Below, in pieces: positions 32,663 to 41,344 of a stretch of DNA of 51,548 nucleotides. Position 1 is the stretch's first letter; every line of letters starts with the position of its first letter. The stretch lies in contig JAAENL010000016.1 in assembly GCA_024224435.1 (NCBI GenBank), positions 1 through 51,548 on the forward strand, written 5' to 3'. This stretch comes from Halieaceae bacterium (lineage in GTDB: Bacteria; Pseudomonadota; Gammaproteobacteria; Pseudomonadales; Halieaceae). The notes beneath the pieces are model-generated. The model was not told where the DNA came from. It did not search any database and saw only the letters and a program-made list of their open reading frames with translations. The position numbers and the translations under genes were made by a program.

Positions 32663-34585
32663 TCAGGCGCTTGCCGTCAGTGAGACGATCTCTATCGGTT
32701 GTGCTGCATCAGGGGTGTCATCAGGGTTGTCAGTACGCTCCGCGTGAATCCATACACCCCCATCCGGATCGTTGATGAGTTCACCCACCCCTCCCGGAAT
32801 AGTGAGATGGAGAATAGTGGTCTTTGCCGCAAACATTCCCGGAGTGGGTAACTCCATGTTCTCCAGAGTATCCAGTACGGCGTTGGCGTCGAACTCAAAC
32901 TCCACCGTGTCCTGCCGCGTGGGACCGCAGCGCGGCGCGAATGCCTTGTCCAGCGCCAGCAGCCCGTGCAACCGCTGCTTCAGTGATGCTGCATCGGTCG
33001 AACTGCTGATGTGAGCATCTGCCCAGTTCTGAGCGACCTGTTCTAAACATTCATAAGTCCGCTCGGGATGTTTAATTACGGCGACGAACAGCTCGCTACG
33101 CCGTTCGTAGACATCCATGATATCGGTCGCCACGAGGCCGGGCACGTCACAACTGAACTTTTCGCAGAGCGCGCGCAATACAGCTCGCATCAGCCCCGCG
33201 ACGGGCGTTGCTTTGCTCAATGCAAGATAGCGCAATGTCATTGGCATCACGTAGCCACGGCTCATAATCTGATGCGCTGTCAGCAGGAAGTAGCCTTCCA
33301 GACCCTCTTCTACGGGAAAGCTCATGCAGCCAACAACGTACTCGCCTTTGGCTTTGCCATAGCCGGCCACAGGCAGTGTCTCGATCTGGTACTCCTCGCG
33401 GCGGTCGTAAAACTCCGTACCGGGTAGTAGTGTATAACCGAAAATATGAATTGTTGGAAAAATCGCGAACAGCGCGTCCAGGTGTTTTTCAAAATCCTCT
33501 AGATTGTCTCCAACCAGACCCCAGATAAGTTCGCATGCTATTGGTATTCCAGCTCTCGCCATATCCCGGGCTATGGGTTCGTACTTATTAGCATCCATAT
33601 TCTTGCGATGAGACAGTTCGAGTGCGAGCGGGGTGAGGGTCTGCAGTGCAAGGTGGTAGTGAGGCAGCAAGTCGTTCGCGTGCAGTTGCAGAACAATCTG
33701 CCTGGAACGGGATCCGTGTTTCTTCGACCAGGAAGTCGCAAAGGAGGTCGGCAGGCCGGTGCGTTTTTTGATCTCACAAAGAATATCCGCTTTTTCTACG
33801 TCCTCGCGCAACGCGCCAAAATTTGAATCAGCAAGCCAGATGTTTTTAATACCCGCGTCGACAATTCGATTCCAGTCGCGTTTCACGCGTGCCGGTGACA
33901 CAGATAGCATTTTGGTGCCAATGGCTCCGGTACCCCACTCGCAAAAAGCGCATTTATAGGGGCAGCCACGGCTGGTCTCATAAGAGATGCACTCATAGGG
34001 TTCACCGTTGCTGTCGTACAGGCTAATAGCATCGAGCGCGGAAGGCAGACTATCCAGATCGGTTTGGCGCGGTCTTGCCGCAGTCACCAATAGCTCACCA
34101 TCGTTCACATAGGCGAGTCCAGCAATGTCTGGCCACTGGGAGCGGCAAGGGGTATCGATCAATTCGGTCAGTGTTTCCTCACCCTCTCCCATAACGACCA
34201 GGTCCAAAGCCTCGGAAAACAGGTAATCCGCGGCTTTCTGCACGTGCGGCCCCCCCGCCACGATTAATATGCGCGGACAAAGTGCCTTTATCACCCGCAT
34301 CACGTCGAGGAATTCCGCCGCGTTCCAAGTGTAGACAGAAAAGCCCATTATCGGCTGTAGGCCCTCTTCAAGTGCCTTGTTGGCGATCGCCAGCTGTTGT
34401 TCTTTCCATTCGGTGAGCCAGGCCTCGATACGCTCCGGTTCGTTTACGAAGTGCACCAGCTGTATATCTGTTTGGTCAGGTTGCTTGCCATGGGCTTGAT
34501 AGTACGCCTTGAGGCCGCCGGTGGTCATGGGCGCGGCGGGAAAGGTGTCCGAATCCAGGGACAGCAGCCAGATGGGCTGTTGCAT
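32663..34585 (-). CDS. B12-binding-type radical SAM enzyme, orphan
   Basis: 640 residues. N-terminal Rossmann-like domain of the cobalamin-binding type (about 80-180, ending in LIVAGGPHV); the DxHxxG motif that directly ligates cobalt is not seen. Then the radical SAM core with CPYKCAFCEW (C-x3-C-x2-C) around residue 227-234, and a long C-terminal part. ATG 34585 is used because the earlier 28 residues are unlike the family. No precursor peptide or partner protein is found next to it, so the usual RiPP or methyl-transfer reading cannot be supported. The reaction is unknown. Confidence 0.85.
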   Translation of the reverse strand: MQQPIWLLSLDSDTFPAAPMTTGGLKAYYQAHGKQPDQTDIQLVHFVNEPERIEAWLTEWKEQQLAIANKALEEGLQPIMGFSVYTWNAAEFLDVMRVIKALCPRILIVAGGPHVQKAADYLFSEALDLVVMGEGEETLTELIDTPCRSQWPDIAGLAYVNDGELLVTAARPRQTDLDSLPSALDAISLYDSNGEPYECISYETSRGCPYKCAFCEWGTGAIGTKMLSVSPARVKRDWNRIVDAGIKNIWLADSNFGALREDVEKADILCEIKKRTGLPTSFATSWSKKHGSRSRQIVLQLHANDLLPHYHLALQTLTPLALELSHRKNMDANKYEPIARDMARAGIPIACELIWGLVGDNLEDFEKHLDALFAIFPTIHIFGYTLLPGTEFYDRREEYQIETLPVAGYGKAKGEYVVGCMSFPVEEGLEGYFLLTAHQIMSRGYVMPMTLRYLALSKATPVAGLMRAVLRALCEKFSCDVPGLVATDIMDVYERRSELFVAVIKHPERTYECLEQVAQNWADAHISSSTDAASLKQRLHGLLALDKAFAPRCGPTRQDTVEFEFDANAVLDTLENMELPTPGMFAAKTTILHLTIPGGVGELINDPDGGVWIHAERTDNPDDTPDAAQPIEIVSLTASA

Positions 34586-34717
34586 AATGTTAGTTCCGCA
34601 AGGGCGTGATGGGCGCATTATCCTAAACAGCGAGGCGGTTGTCAGTCTGTATTGTTCTACCCGACGCACTTTTACGCCGTGATGGCAGTTGGTTGGGGTC
34701 TCGGGCCGCTGACAGGG

Positions 34718-35884
34718 CTATGAAAGGCGATCCCTGAAGTCTGCGTAATCGAATTCTCGCAGTATCTCTAAAACGTCGGTTTGCGAGTTCCACAACGCGA
34801 TGGCAGGCAGTCGAGTGCCATTGAAAGTGGTGGTCTTTACCATGGTGTAGTGAGCCATATCTTCAAACAACAGTCGTTGGCCCACCTGTAGGGGTTGCTT
34901 AAAACTGTAGTCGCCGATTACGTCCCCTGCCAGACAAGTCAGGCCTCCGAGTCGATAGTTGTGGCGGAGGGCGCCGCTGTCACCCGCCCCGCGCACATTG
35001 GGCCGATACGGCATTTCCAATACGTCGGGCATGTGGCAGGTGGCGGAGCAGTCGAGAATAGCCTGGTCAATCTCGTTATAGCTCAGGTCAAGCACCTCGC
35101 TGACCAGTACGCCGGTGTCGATAGCGACGGCCTCGCCGGGTTCAAGGTAAACCCGCACGCCGTATTTTTCGGAGAACTGACAGATGCAGTCGGCAAGTGC
35201 GTCGACCTGGTAGTCGCTTCGTGTAATGTGATGTCCTCCACCGAAGTTAATCCAGTCCATACGATCAAGCAGGTGACCAAACCTGTCTTCAACGGCCTTT
35301 AATGTTCGTTGCAGAGGAGGAAAACCCTGCTCGCACAGTGTATGAAAGTGTAAACCGCTGATATCCGTCAGCGCGCGCTCATCCAGCTGCGCAATCGGGA
35401 TGCCCAGTCGTGAGCCCGGTGTGCACGGGTCATAAAGTGGAAAAGAGACCTCTGAATGCTCTGGGTTGATGCGCAGGCCGAATTGTAGCTCCGGGCGTTG
35501 CTCACGCGCCTGCAGGCATAGCGGACGAAACCGAAGCCATTGCTCGCAGCTGTTAAACACTACGTGGTCGGCAATCCCCAGAATGTCGATAAGATCGTTT
35601 TGACTGTAAGCTGCGCTGAAAACATGCACTTCGCCGCCGTAATGTTCTCTTCCCAGGCGAGCCTCGAACAAGCCACTGGCGCAGGTGCCTCCAAGGTAAC
35701 GGGAAAATAGCGGCGCTAGTTTCCAAAGCGCGAAAGCCTTCAGGGCCGCCAGAACCGTTGCACCACTCGCGTCTGCCAGATCCGAGAGGATTCTCAGATT
35801 GCGCTCTACGGCGATTTCGTCGACGACGAAACAAGGCGAGGGAAGCCTTGTAAGATCAAGTGTGTCGAAGTCAGTGAACTGCAT
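34718..35884 (-). CDS. nspC: Carboxynorspermidine/carboxyspermidine decarboxylase
   Basis: 388 residues of the PLP-dependent NspC group (alanine-racemase-like barrel). PLP lysine is in LAALKAFALWK, with GLHFHTLCEQG, the INFGGGHH phosphate motif and the C-terminal LDCSATCHMPDVLE Cys loop. It decarboxylates carboxy(nor)spermidine to the triamine. It overlaps the upstream synthase gene by 14 bp and so is translationally coupled. The pair gives spermidine or norspermidine by the alternative (aspartate semialdehyde) route instead of SpeE/SpeD. Confidence 0.9.
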   Translation of the reverse strand: MQFTDFDTLDLTRLPSPCFVVDEIAVERNLRILSDLADASGATVLAALKAFALWKLAPLFSRYLGGTCASGLFEARLGREHYGGEVHVFSAAYSQNDLIDILGIADHVVFNSCEQWLRFRPLCLQAREQRPELQFGLRINPEHSEVSFPLYDPCTPGSRLGIPIAQLDERALTDISGLHFHTLCEQGFPPLQRTLKAVEDRFGHLLDRMDWINFGGGHHITRSDYQVDALADCICQFSEKYGVRVYLEPGEAVAIDTGVLVSEVLDLSYNEIDQAILDCSATCHMPDVLEMPYRPNVRGAGDSGALRHNYRLGGLTCLAGDVIGDYSFKQPLQVGQRLLFEDMAHYTMVKTTTFNGTRLPAIALWNSQTDVLEILREFDYADFRDRLS

Positions 35885-37103
35885 TCGTGGCCTGGTGCTC
35901 CTCGGTATCCAGTTGAAATACTGGGTCCAGCTCGGTTACTTGCCAGGGCAAGCCGTAGCGCTTCATATCCTCCATAAACGGATCCGGGTCGTACTGTTCT
36001 GTGTTCCAGACGCCCGGCTGGCGCCACTGGCCCTCCAAAATCAGCTTGGCTCCAATCATGGCGGGAACCCCTGTGGCGTAGGAAATTGCCTGTGACTTTA
36101 CTTCACGAAAGCAGGCCTCGTGATCGCAAATATTATAGATATGAATCAACCTTTCCTTGCCATTTTTTATACCGCGCACCAGGCAGCCAATACAGGTTTT
36201 CCCTTGAGTGCGCGGACCCAGCGCGGCGGGGTCTGGAAGCAAATGAGCAAGAAACTGGATCGGTACGATGGATTGACCCTGATAGTCCACCGGTTCGATG
36301 CCGGTCATGCCCACGTTGCTCAGGACTCGCAGATGTTGCAGATAGGCGTCGGAAAAACTCATCCAGAACTGCGCGCGCTTCAGGCTGGGGAAATGTTTAC
36401 TCAGTGACTCGAGTTCCTCGTGATACATACGATAAATTGGATAGGTGCCTACGTCTTCAGGGCAGGTGTACTGTGCACGCATAGACAGGGGCGGCGTGGT
36501 CACGAACTCTCCGTTCTCCCAATGCCGGCATTTTGCGCTGACTTCGCGAATATTGATCTCAGGATTAAAGTTGGTAGCGAAAGGATAACCGTGGTTGCCG
36601 CCGTTTACGTCGATAATGTCCAGTTGCTGAATCTCGTCGAAATAGTGTTTCGCAGCATAGGCAGTAAAGATATTGGTAGCGCCAGGATCAAACCCGCTGC
36701 CCAGCAATGCGGTTAGCCCTGCGTCAACGAAACGCTGGTGATAATCCCACTGCCAGTGATACTCGAAGCGGGCTGTTTCCCGCGGTTCGTAATTGGCAGT
36801 GTCCAGATAATGCACTCCCGCCTTGAGACAGGCTTCCATAATACTGAGATCCTGGTAAGGCAGAGCTACGTTAATGACCAGCTCCGGCTGCTCTCGCTGC
36901 AACAGACTAACCAGTTGTGACACGTTGTCTGCGTCTACTTGCGCTGTGCGCACGGGCCTATCGAGCTGTTTCGCGATACGCTTGCACTTCGACTCCGTGC
37001 GGCTGGCCAGCACTATATCGCCAAACGTTTCCGGCAGTTGGCAACACTTGTGTGCCACCACGCTGCCGACACCCCCGGCGCCGATGATAACAACACTATG
37101 CAT
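35871..37103 (-). CDS. Carboxynorspermidine synthase (saccharopine dehydrogenase family)
   Basis: 410 residues with an N-terminal Rossmann motif IIGAGGVGSVVAHKC and the saccharopine-dehydrogenase layout (LLGSGFDPGATNIF, DINGG-type segment, CDHEACFREVKSQAISY). Reductively condenses aspartate semialdehyde with putrescine or diaminopropane. ATG 37103. The diaminopropane-forming genes (dat/ddc) of the Vibrio norspermidine pathway are not in this window, so spermidine from putrescine may be the actual product. Coupled to nspC. Confidence 0.9.
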   Translation of the reverse strand: MHSVVIIGAGGVGSVVAHKCCQLPETFGDIVLASRTESKCKRIAKQLDRPVRTAQVDADNVSQLVSLLQREQPELVINVALPYQDLSIMEACLKAGVHYLDTANYEPRETARFEYHWQWDYHQRFVDAGLTALLGSGFDPGATNIFTAYAAKHYFDEIQQLDIIDVNGGNHGYPFATNFNPEINIREVSAKCRHWENGEFVTTPPLSMRAQYTCPEDVGTYPIYRMYHEELESLSKHFPSLKRAQFWMSFSDAYLQHLRVLSNVGMTGIEPVDYQGQSIVPIQFLAHLLPDPAALGPRTQGKTCIGCLVRGIKNGKERLIHIYNICDHEACFREVKSQAISYATGVPAMIGAKLILEGQWRQPGVWNTEQYDPDPFMEDMKRYGLPWQVTELDPVFQLDTEEHQATNAVH

Positions 37104-37415
37104 AACCCCCGTTCCCCCGTGCTATCACGCTGGCAGTAACTCGAGAGAGATGTGGGCCTGGGGGCGATTTGTGAATACCTCCAGTGCGGTGGATGCCGGC
37201 TTGTGCCATGAATATGCGGGCCTCTCGTGGTGCTCTCTGGTCTGTTCCAGACACCGGAGTCGACAAAGAATAAAGACTTGCAGCTGACGAGGCAAAATTA
37301 ATTTTCTTGAACTCCCATTGTCTATAAAGCGATTGTCCCTGGCCCTGCGCGCGGTTCGCGTGACAGGCTCTGGAAGCTCTGATATAAATCAGTAAATTTC
37401 GAGCACCAGTAGATT
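37104..37415. other. Gene-free region before the lytic transglycosylase
   Basis: 312 bp between the divergent synthase and transglycosylase genes, without a coding frame I would support. It must carry both promoters. AT-rich stretches occur near 37300-37330 (for example TATAAA) and an imperfect palindrome CTGATATAAATCAG near 37379-37392 lies close to the transglycosylase start. Confidence 0.5.
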
Positions 37416-38921
37416 ATGGCGATGATCAGGGCATTTCTGTTTGTTTTGCTATTGCTGCCGTTTTGCGTCAGCGCGACAGACTTTCCGCGGCCTGAGGCTC
37501 TGAAGCCTGCAGTGGACTTCTGGGTGAAAGTTTATACTGAAGTGTCCACGGCTCAGGGGTATCTGCATGACGACGAAAATCTCTCCATCATTTACCAGGT
37601 GCTGGATGTGCCGGCAGACCGCAGGGCGCGAGAGAGGCGAGTCCGAGGTGCGCGCGACGAGGTGGTGGCTTCCCTGAGGACCCTTGGTCAGGGCAAGCGC
37701 CGTGACCTGACGCCCATGGATACTTTGGTGTTGGCAGCTTGGCCTGCCGACACGCCGTCTGATGAATTTACTCGTGCCGCGCACCGGGTGCGCTTCCAGC
37801 TAGGACAGTCTGATCGCTTCCGGTCGGGCCTGGTCCGCTCCGGGCAGTGGAAGCCTCATATTCTTGGCGTGCTTGCGCGTCACGAGTTGCCGCCGGAATT
37901 GGCGGTGCTTCCCCACGTCGAATCCTCGTTCAATGCGACCGCCTGGTCCAAGGCGGCTGCAGCGGGTATGTGGCAATTCATGCCATCTACGGCGCGGCGC
38001 TTTATGCGCGTAGACCACGTTGTCGATGCGCGTATGGACCCATTTTTCGCCACTGATGGCGCGGCCAGGCTGCTCAAGGCAAATCGCGAGCTGACCGGCA
38101 CCTGGCCACTGGCACTCACCGGCTACAACCATGGTGCTACCGGCATGGTGCGGGCGGCGCAGACGGTAGGAACAACCGATATCGACGTTATTGTTAAACA
38201 CTATAAAGGCAGGGCCTTTGGGTTTGCCTCGCGCAATTTCTACGCGTCGTTTCTTGCGGCATTGCAGGTCGATAGTCGCGCAGAGGAGTATTTTCCCGGT
38301 GTTGTGATGGTTGAACCCGTGCTCTATGACGCCACGGAATCTTCCGATTTCATCTCCGCGTCTCATTTTGCGGACGCACTGGGGATTAGCCTGGAGGAAC
38401 TCCGACAGCATAACCCTGCATTGATGGACCCAGTCTGGTCGGGTGATAAATATATTCCGGCGGGCTTTGAGGTGCGCGTGCCAGAAGGCCAGATTGATCG
38501 GTCGATTGACGAAGCACTGGCGTCCCTGTCAATTGTGTCGCGCTTCAATCAGCAGAAGCCCGATCGCATTCACCGTATCGTGCCGGGAGACAGCTTGTCC
38601 GGTATTGCTCAACAACACAAGACAACAGTGTCCAGGTTGATGACGCTCAATGGCCTGCGCAGTCACCGTATTCGAGCGGGGCAGACTCTGATACTGCCCG
38701 GTAGCTTACAATCACAGAACCTTTCCGCGGGCCACATAGCGATGATACGTGCCCGCCTGCAAAACGCCCCGCTGGAGTACGTTATCCAGCGGGGCGATTC
38801 ATTGTGGAGCATCGCCCGCCGATTCAATGTTTCAACGCAGGAACTGGTTGTCTGGAACGGCCTCTCCAGGAAGACCCATCTACAGCCCGGCCAGAAGCTG
38901 AAAATTGCGACGTCTGGCTAG
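37416..38921 (+). CDS. MltD-like lytic transglycosylase with two LysM domains
   Basis: 501 residues: Sec signal peptide (IRAFLFVLLLLPFCVSA, 4-20), an N-terminal extension, an SLT domain with catalytic Glu169 in LPHVESSFNA and GMWQFMPSTAR, and two LysM domains (IHRIVPGDSLSGIAQQH and EYVIQRGDSLWSIARRF) for glycan binding. Cleaves peptidoglycan between MurNAc and GlcNAc in the periplasm, with MltD-like layout though shorter than E. coli MltD. No lipobox Cys is seen. An unusually perfect 12-bp hairpin lies inside the gene between the LysM domains (38765-38796). Confidence 0.9.
   Translation: MAMIRAFLFVLLLLPFCVSATDFPRPEALKPAVDFWVKVYTEVSTAQGYLHDDENLSIIYQVLDVPADRRARERRVRGARDEVVASLRTLGQGKRRDLTPMDTLVLAAWPADTPSDEFTRAAHRVRFQLGQSDRFRSGLVRSGQWKPHILGVLARHELPPELAVLPHVESSFNATAWSKAAAAGMWQFMPSTARRFMRVDHVVDARMDPFFATDGAARLLKANRELTGTWPLALTGYNHGATGMVRAAQTVGTTDIDVIVKHYKGRAFGFASRNFYASFLAALQVDSRAEEYFPGVVMVEPVLYDATESSDFISASHFADALGISLEELRQHNPALMDPVWSGDKYIPAGFEVRVPEGQIDRSIDEALASLSIVSRFNQQKPDRIHRIVPGDSLSGIAQQHKTTVSRLMTLNGLRSHRIRAGQTLILPGSLQSQNLSAGHIAMIRARLQNAPLEYVIQRGDSLWSIARRFNVSTQELVVWNGLSRKTHLQPGQKLKIATSG
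38765..38796 (+). other. Perfect 12-bp stem-loop inside the transglycosylase gene
   Basis: CGCCCCGCTGGA (38765-38776) pairs with TCCAGCGGGGCG (38785-38796) around an 8-base loop. It sits in coding sequence at the beginning of the second LysM domain. No T-run follows, so it is not a standard terminator; it could slow ribosomes or be incidental to codon choice. Confidence 0.6.
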
Positions 38922-38979
38922 TGCAAGACCGGGGTTGATTTTTCATTGCCAGTTTCGCACTTCACGAAGGTAATAATTG

Positions 38980-39717
38980 ATGAACCCTGACCAGCAGGGC
39001 GACAACGCGTATATTTCGAAAGGTGAGCTTCGCACATCGTCGCGGGCGGTGCGTCCGCGGGATGCAGCCACCCTCATCATCGTGCGCAGGGACGGCGCGC
39101 AGCCACGTGTGCTGATGGGAAAGCGCGCAGCTACCCATAAATTCATGCCGAATAAGTTCGTTTTCCCCGGTGGCAAGGTCGATCGAGCGGATGCTCGTAT
39201 TCGTCCCCCGCTGGATCTGCATCCGGATGTGCTGCGGCGCCTGAGCGCAGATTGTTCGGAGAGCCGTGCACGCGCGCTTGCGTTGGCTGCAATACGTGAG
39301 ACATACGAGGAGGCCGGCCTGATCATCGGTGAGCGCGAATCGGTAACCATTCGTTCGCGCTCGCCCCAGTGGGCGGATTTTTTGAAACACGGCATTAACC
39401 CGCGCTTGGATGGACTGCACCTTGTTGCCAGAGCGATCACCCCGCCTTATCGCAACCGACGCTTTGACGCACGATTTTTTATGGTAGATGCGGAGCACAT
39501 TCAGGGTGATATCCATGAGCGCCCAGAAGGGTCAGGAGAACTGCTTGATCTTCACTGGATCCAGCTTGCTGAGGCCAAGTTTATTGAGCAGTTACCCCAC
39601 ATAACCCGGACGGTGCTTAACGCGTTGGAACAGCGCCTGCATGCGGGCGCGGACTACGCTACGCCCGGGCCCTTCGTATACCAGCGTTACGGCAAACCTG
39701 TCGTGGACGAGGTTTAG
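38980..39717 (+). CDS. Nudix hydrolase with a long insertion in the Nudix box (NUDT19-like)
   Basis: 245 residues from ATG 38980 (GAAGG ribosome site; the TTG just before it is less likely). The Nudix box starts GGKVD (around residue 65) and continues after about 35-40 inserted residues with AIRETYEEAGL, the REUxEExGU part. This split box is the mark of NUDT19-type enzymes, which cut coenzyme A and its acyl esters. It would thus hydrolyse CoA or CoA-like pyrophosphates. Its stop overlaps the end of the convergent membrane-protein gene by 4 bp. Confidence 0.82.
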   Translation: MNPDQQGDNAYISKGELRTSSRAVRPRDAATLIIVRRDGAQPRVLMGKRAATHKFMPNKFVFPGGKVDRADARIRPPLDLHPDVLRRLSADCSESRARALALAAIRETYEEAGLIIGERESVTIRSRSPQWADFLKHGINPRLDGLHLVARAITPPYRNRRFDARFFMVDAEHIQGDIHERPEGSGELLDLHWIQLAEAKFIEQLPHITRTVLNALEQRLHAGADYATPGPFVYQRYGKPVVDEV

Positions 39718-40127
39718 TAGCCTCGTTCTCGCCGGTTGCCTTGCGGTAGTCGTTTATCATCTTGCCGTCGCGGGCGTCGCGCATGCAGCATGAAGCTGAT
39801 GCAGGCAAGTGGTGCGATTAGACAGCCAAGAGAGACCATCCATTTAAACAAGGCAGCATTTCTCAGAGTTGTGTAGCCGAATAATGCGAGTTCTCGTACG
39901 TCGATCATGACCTGAAGTGAGCTGTAAATGTATGCGGTCAGTACGAAACTGAAAAACAACAAGCAGCATGTGAGGACAAAAACCTGCTGATTGGACAATA
40001 GACTACCCACACGCTGCGCGGTGATCAGATAGCTGCCAAGCACTATTAATTGCAGGGCGAACAGCATTATGACATTGCCCCCCCATGCGCTCAGCACGCC
40101 ATACAGCTGTATCTCCGGTTCGCTCAT
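39714..40127 (-). CDS. Four-helix membrane protein of unknown function
   Basis: 137 residues with about four transmembrane helices (GGNVIMLFALQLIVLGSYL, VFVLTCCLLFFSFVLTAYI, a shorter one near 85-100, and MVSLGCLIAPLACISFML) and a basic, Arg-rich C-terminus (ARRPRRQDDKRLP). No family is recognised. It is in the same direction as the CMD-like gene and the fatty acid hydroxylase gene, 59 bp downstream of the former, and could be a small partner in that group. Confidence 0.65.
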   Translation of the reverse strand: MSEPEIQLYGVLSAWGGNVIMLFALQLIVLGSYLITAQRVGSLLSNQQVFVLTCCLLFFSFVLTAYIYSSLQVMIDVRELALFGYTTLRNAALFKWMVSLGCLIAPLACISFMLHARRPRRQDDKRLPQGNRRERGY

Positions 40128-40186
40128 AGCTTGAATATCCTTACTGTTATTTAATTAGGATAGACTAGATTTTGGCTTATGGTTGC

Positions 40187-40573
40187 CTACTTTTTACTTT
40201 CTGCGCTTTCCTTTTCAAACTCGGCGATAGCTTCTTCTACAGGCCCAAGCATTGAGGCGGCGCGGGGGTAGCCGGCATATTGTGCGATAAAGAGCAAAAA
40301 CTCTCGCGCTTCCTCGGGGTTGATCTCGCCGCGTTTAAGCGATGCCTTAATCTGAATTTTGAAGGTAGTGGGCTCCCCTTTTTCCGCAATAATGCCTAGT
40401 AGCAGTATGCGCTTGTCACGCATGGACAGCGTTTCGCGGGTCCACAGCTCGGCAAACAATTGTTTAAGCATTATGTCGGTGAAGGCGTAGCCCTCGGGCG
40501 GTACGACTACATCACCGGCGTAGACGTCCATAATTTTTTCTTCGCCCAGTGCGCGGCGTTCTTTGTCATTCAT
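40187..40573 (-). CDS. Carboxymuconolactone decarboxylase-like protein without CxxC
   Basis: 128 residues, helical (LFAELWTRETLSMRDKRILLLGIIAEKGEP, KRGEINPEEAREFLLFIAQYAGYPRAASML). The SMRDKRxLLLG and YAGYPRA patterns are typical of carboxymuconolactone decarboxylase folds, but it has no cysteine at all, so a peroxidase/AhpD role is excluded. Catalytic residues of true 4-CML decarboxylase cannot be confirmed. Gene group with the membrane protein and the fatty acid hydroxylase. Function open. Confidence 0.8.
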   Translation of the reverse strand: MNDKERRALGEEKIMDVYAGDVVVPPEGYAFTDIMLKQLFAELWTRETLSMRDKRILLLGIIAEKGEPTTFKIQIKASLKRGEINPEEAREFLLFIAQYAGYPRAASMLGPVEEAIAEFEKESAESKK

Positions 40574-40615
40574 AGTGAGCCTCCAGATTACAGTGTGAGC
40601 GCAGGTCGTCCGGCC

Positions 40616-41344
40616 CTAGTCGAGAGTTCCGAAGATCTTGTCGTAGAAAAGAGTGATTGTAGCGTAGTTGCCCTTGTGCATATTTTCATGATGCACGTGA
40701 TGCTTGGCAACAATCCAGTTCAGTGTTTTGAAGGGGAAGCGTGGCACATCGAAGTAGACATGATTGATCTGGTTCAGCTGAAAATAAATTACGAAGGTAA
40801 GAACAATGGTCCATAGTTGGAACGGCCCCATGATAAGTGATAGCCCAATTACTGTTGCCATGTAGCCGCCGAGGCCGATAAACGTTTCCAGCGGATGGAC
40901 GTAATGTGCATCCAGGTAAGAGGGATTTCGCGCCTGATGGTGTACCGCGTGGACCTGGCGCATTGCGCCATTGCCATGAAACCAGAAGCGGTGCGCACAG
41001 TAGTAGAAAAAATCATACACCATCAGAAGTACGAAGCTGTCCAGCAGTATCTGCCACAAGGGTTGTGCTTCGAAGGTGATGCAAAAGGGCAATAGCAGCA
41101 GGAAAAAAGTAAGATTGAGATACTTTCCCACATCTCTGCTGGATGCCACCATGGGTGGGTATTTCTCTTTTTTCCAGCGTATTTTATCCTCCGCTTTATT
41201 GATGCGGCGCATTTCGGCAAGATCGGGATGTTTGAACAACAGCCGTTTACCAATCATGGATATTGCTACGATTAAACCCAGTGCTGCCACTGAGCCCAGT
41301 ATGTTGTAATGTTCCCAGAGTGTGGAAAGCCACTCGTTGTTCAT
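40616..41344 (-). CDS. Fatty acid hydroxylase/sterol desaturase-family membrane enzyme
   Basis: 242 residues, diiron membrane oxygenase. Histidine clusters appear in order: HRFWFH, HAVHH (RQVHAVHHQ), then HHVHH near the end (AKHHVHHENMH), with membrane helices between (PFCITFEAQPLWQILLDSFVLLMVYDFFYY and MGPFQLWTIVLTFVIYF). ATG at 41344 overlaps the MarR stop (ATGA), so it is coupled to the regulator. Such enzymes hydroxylate sterols, sphingolipids or other lipids. Possible link to the sphingolipid region 16 kb away is only a thought; local context favours a role near the catabolic operon. Confidence 0.88.
   Translation of the reverse strand: MNNEWLSTLWEHYNILGSVAALGLIVAISMIGKRLLFKHPDLAEMRRINKAEDKIRWKKEKYPPMVASSRDVGKYLNLTFFLLLLPFCITFEAQPLWQILLDSFVLLMVYDFFYYCAHRFWFHGNGAMRQVHAVHHQARNPSYLDAHYVHPLETFIGLGGYMATVIGLSLIMGPFQLWTIVLTFVIYFQLNQINHVYFDVPRFPFKTLNWIVAKHHVHHENMHKGNYATITLFYDKIFGTLD

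Noticed and set aside
32663-34585. RiPP-maturation radical SAM enzyme
   Set aside because: No precursor peptide-like short gene or partner protein lies next to it.
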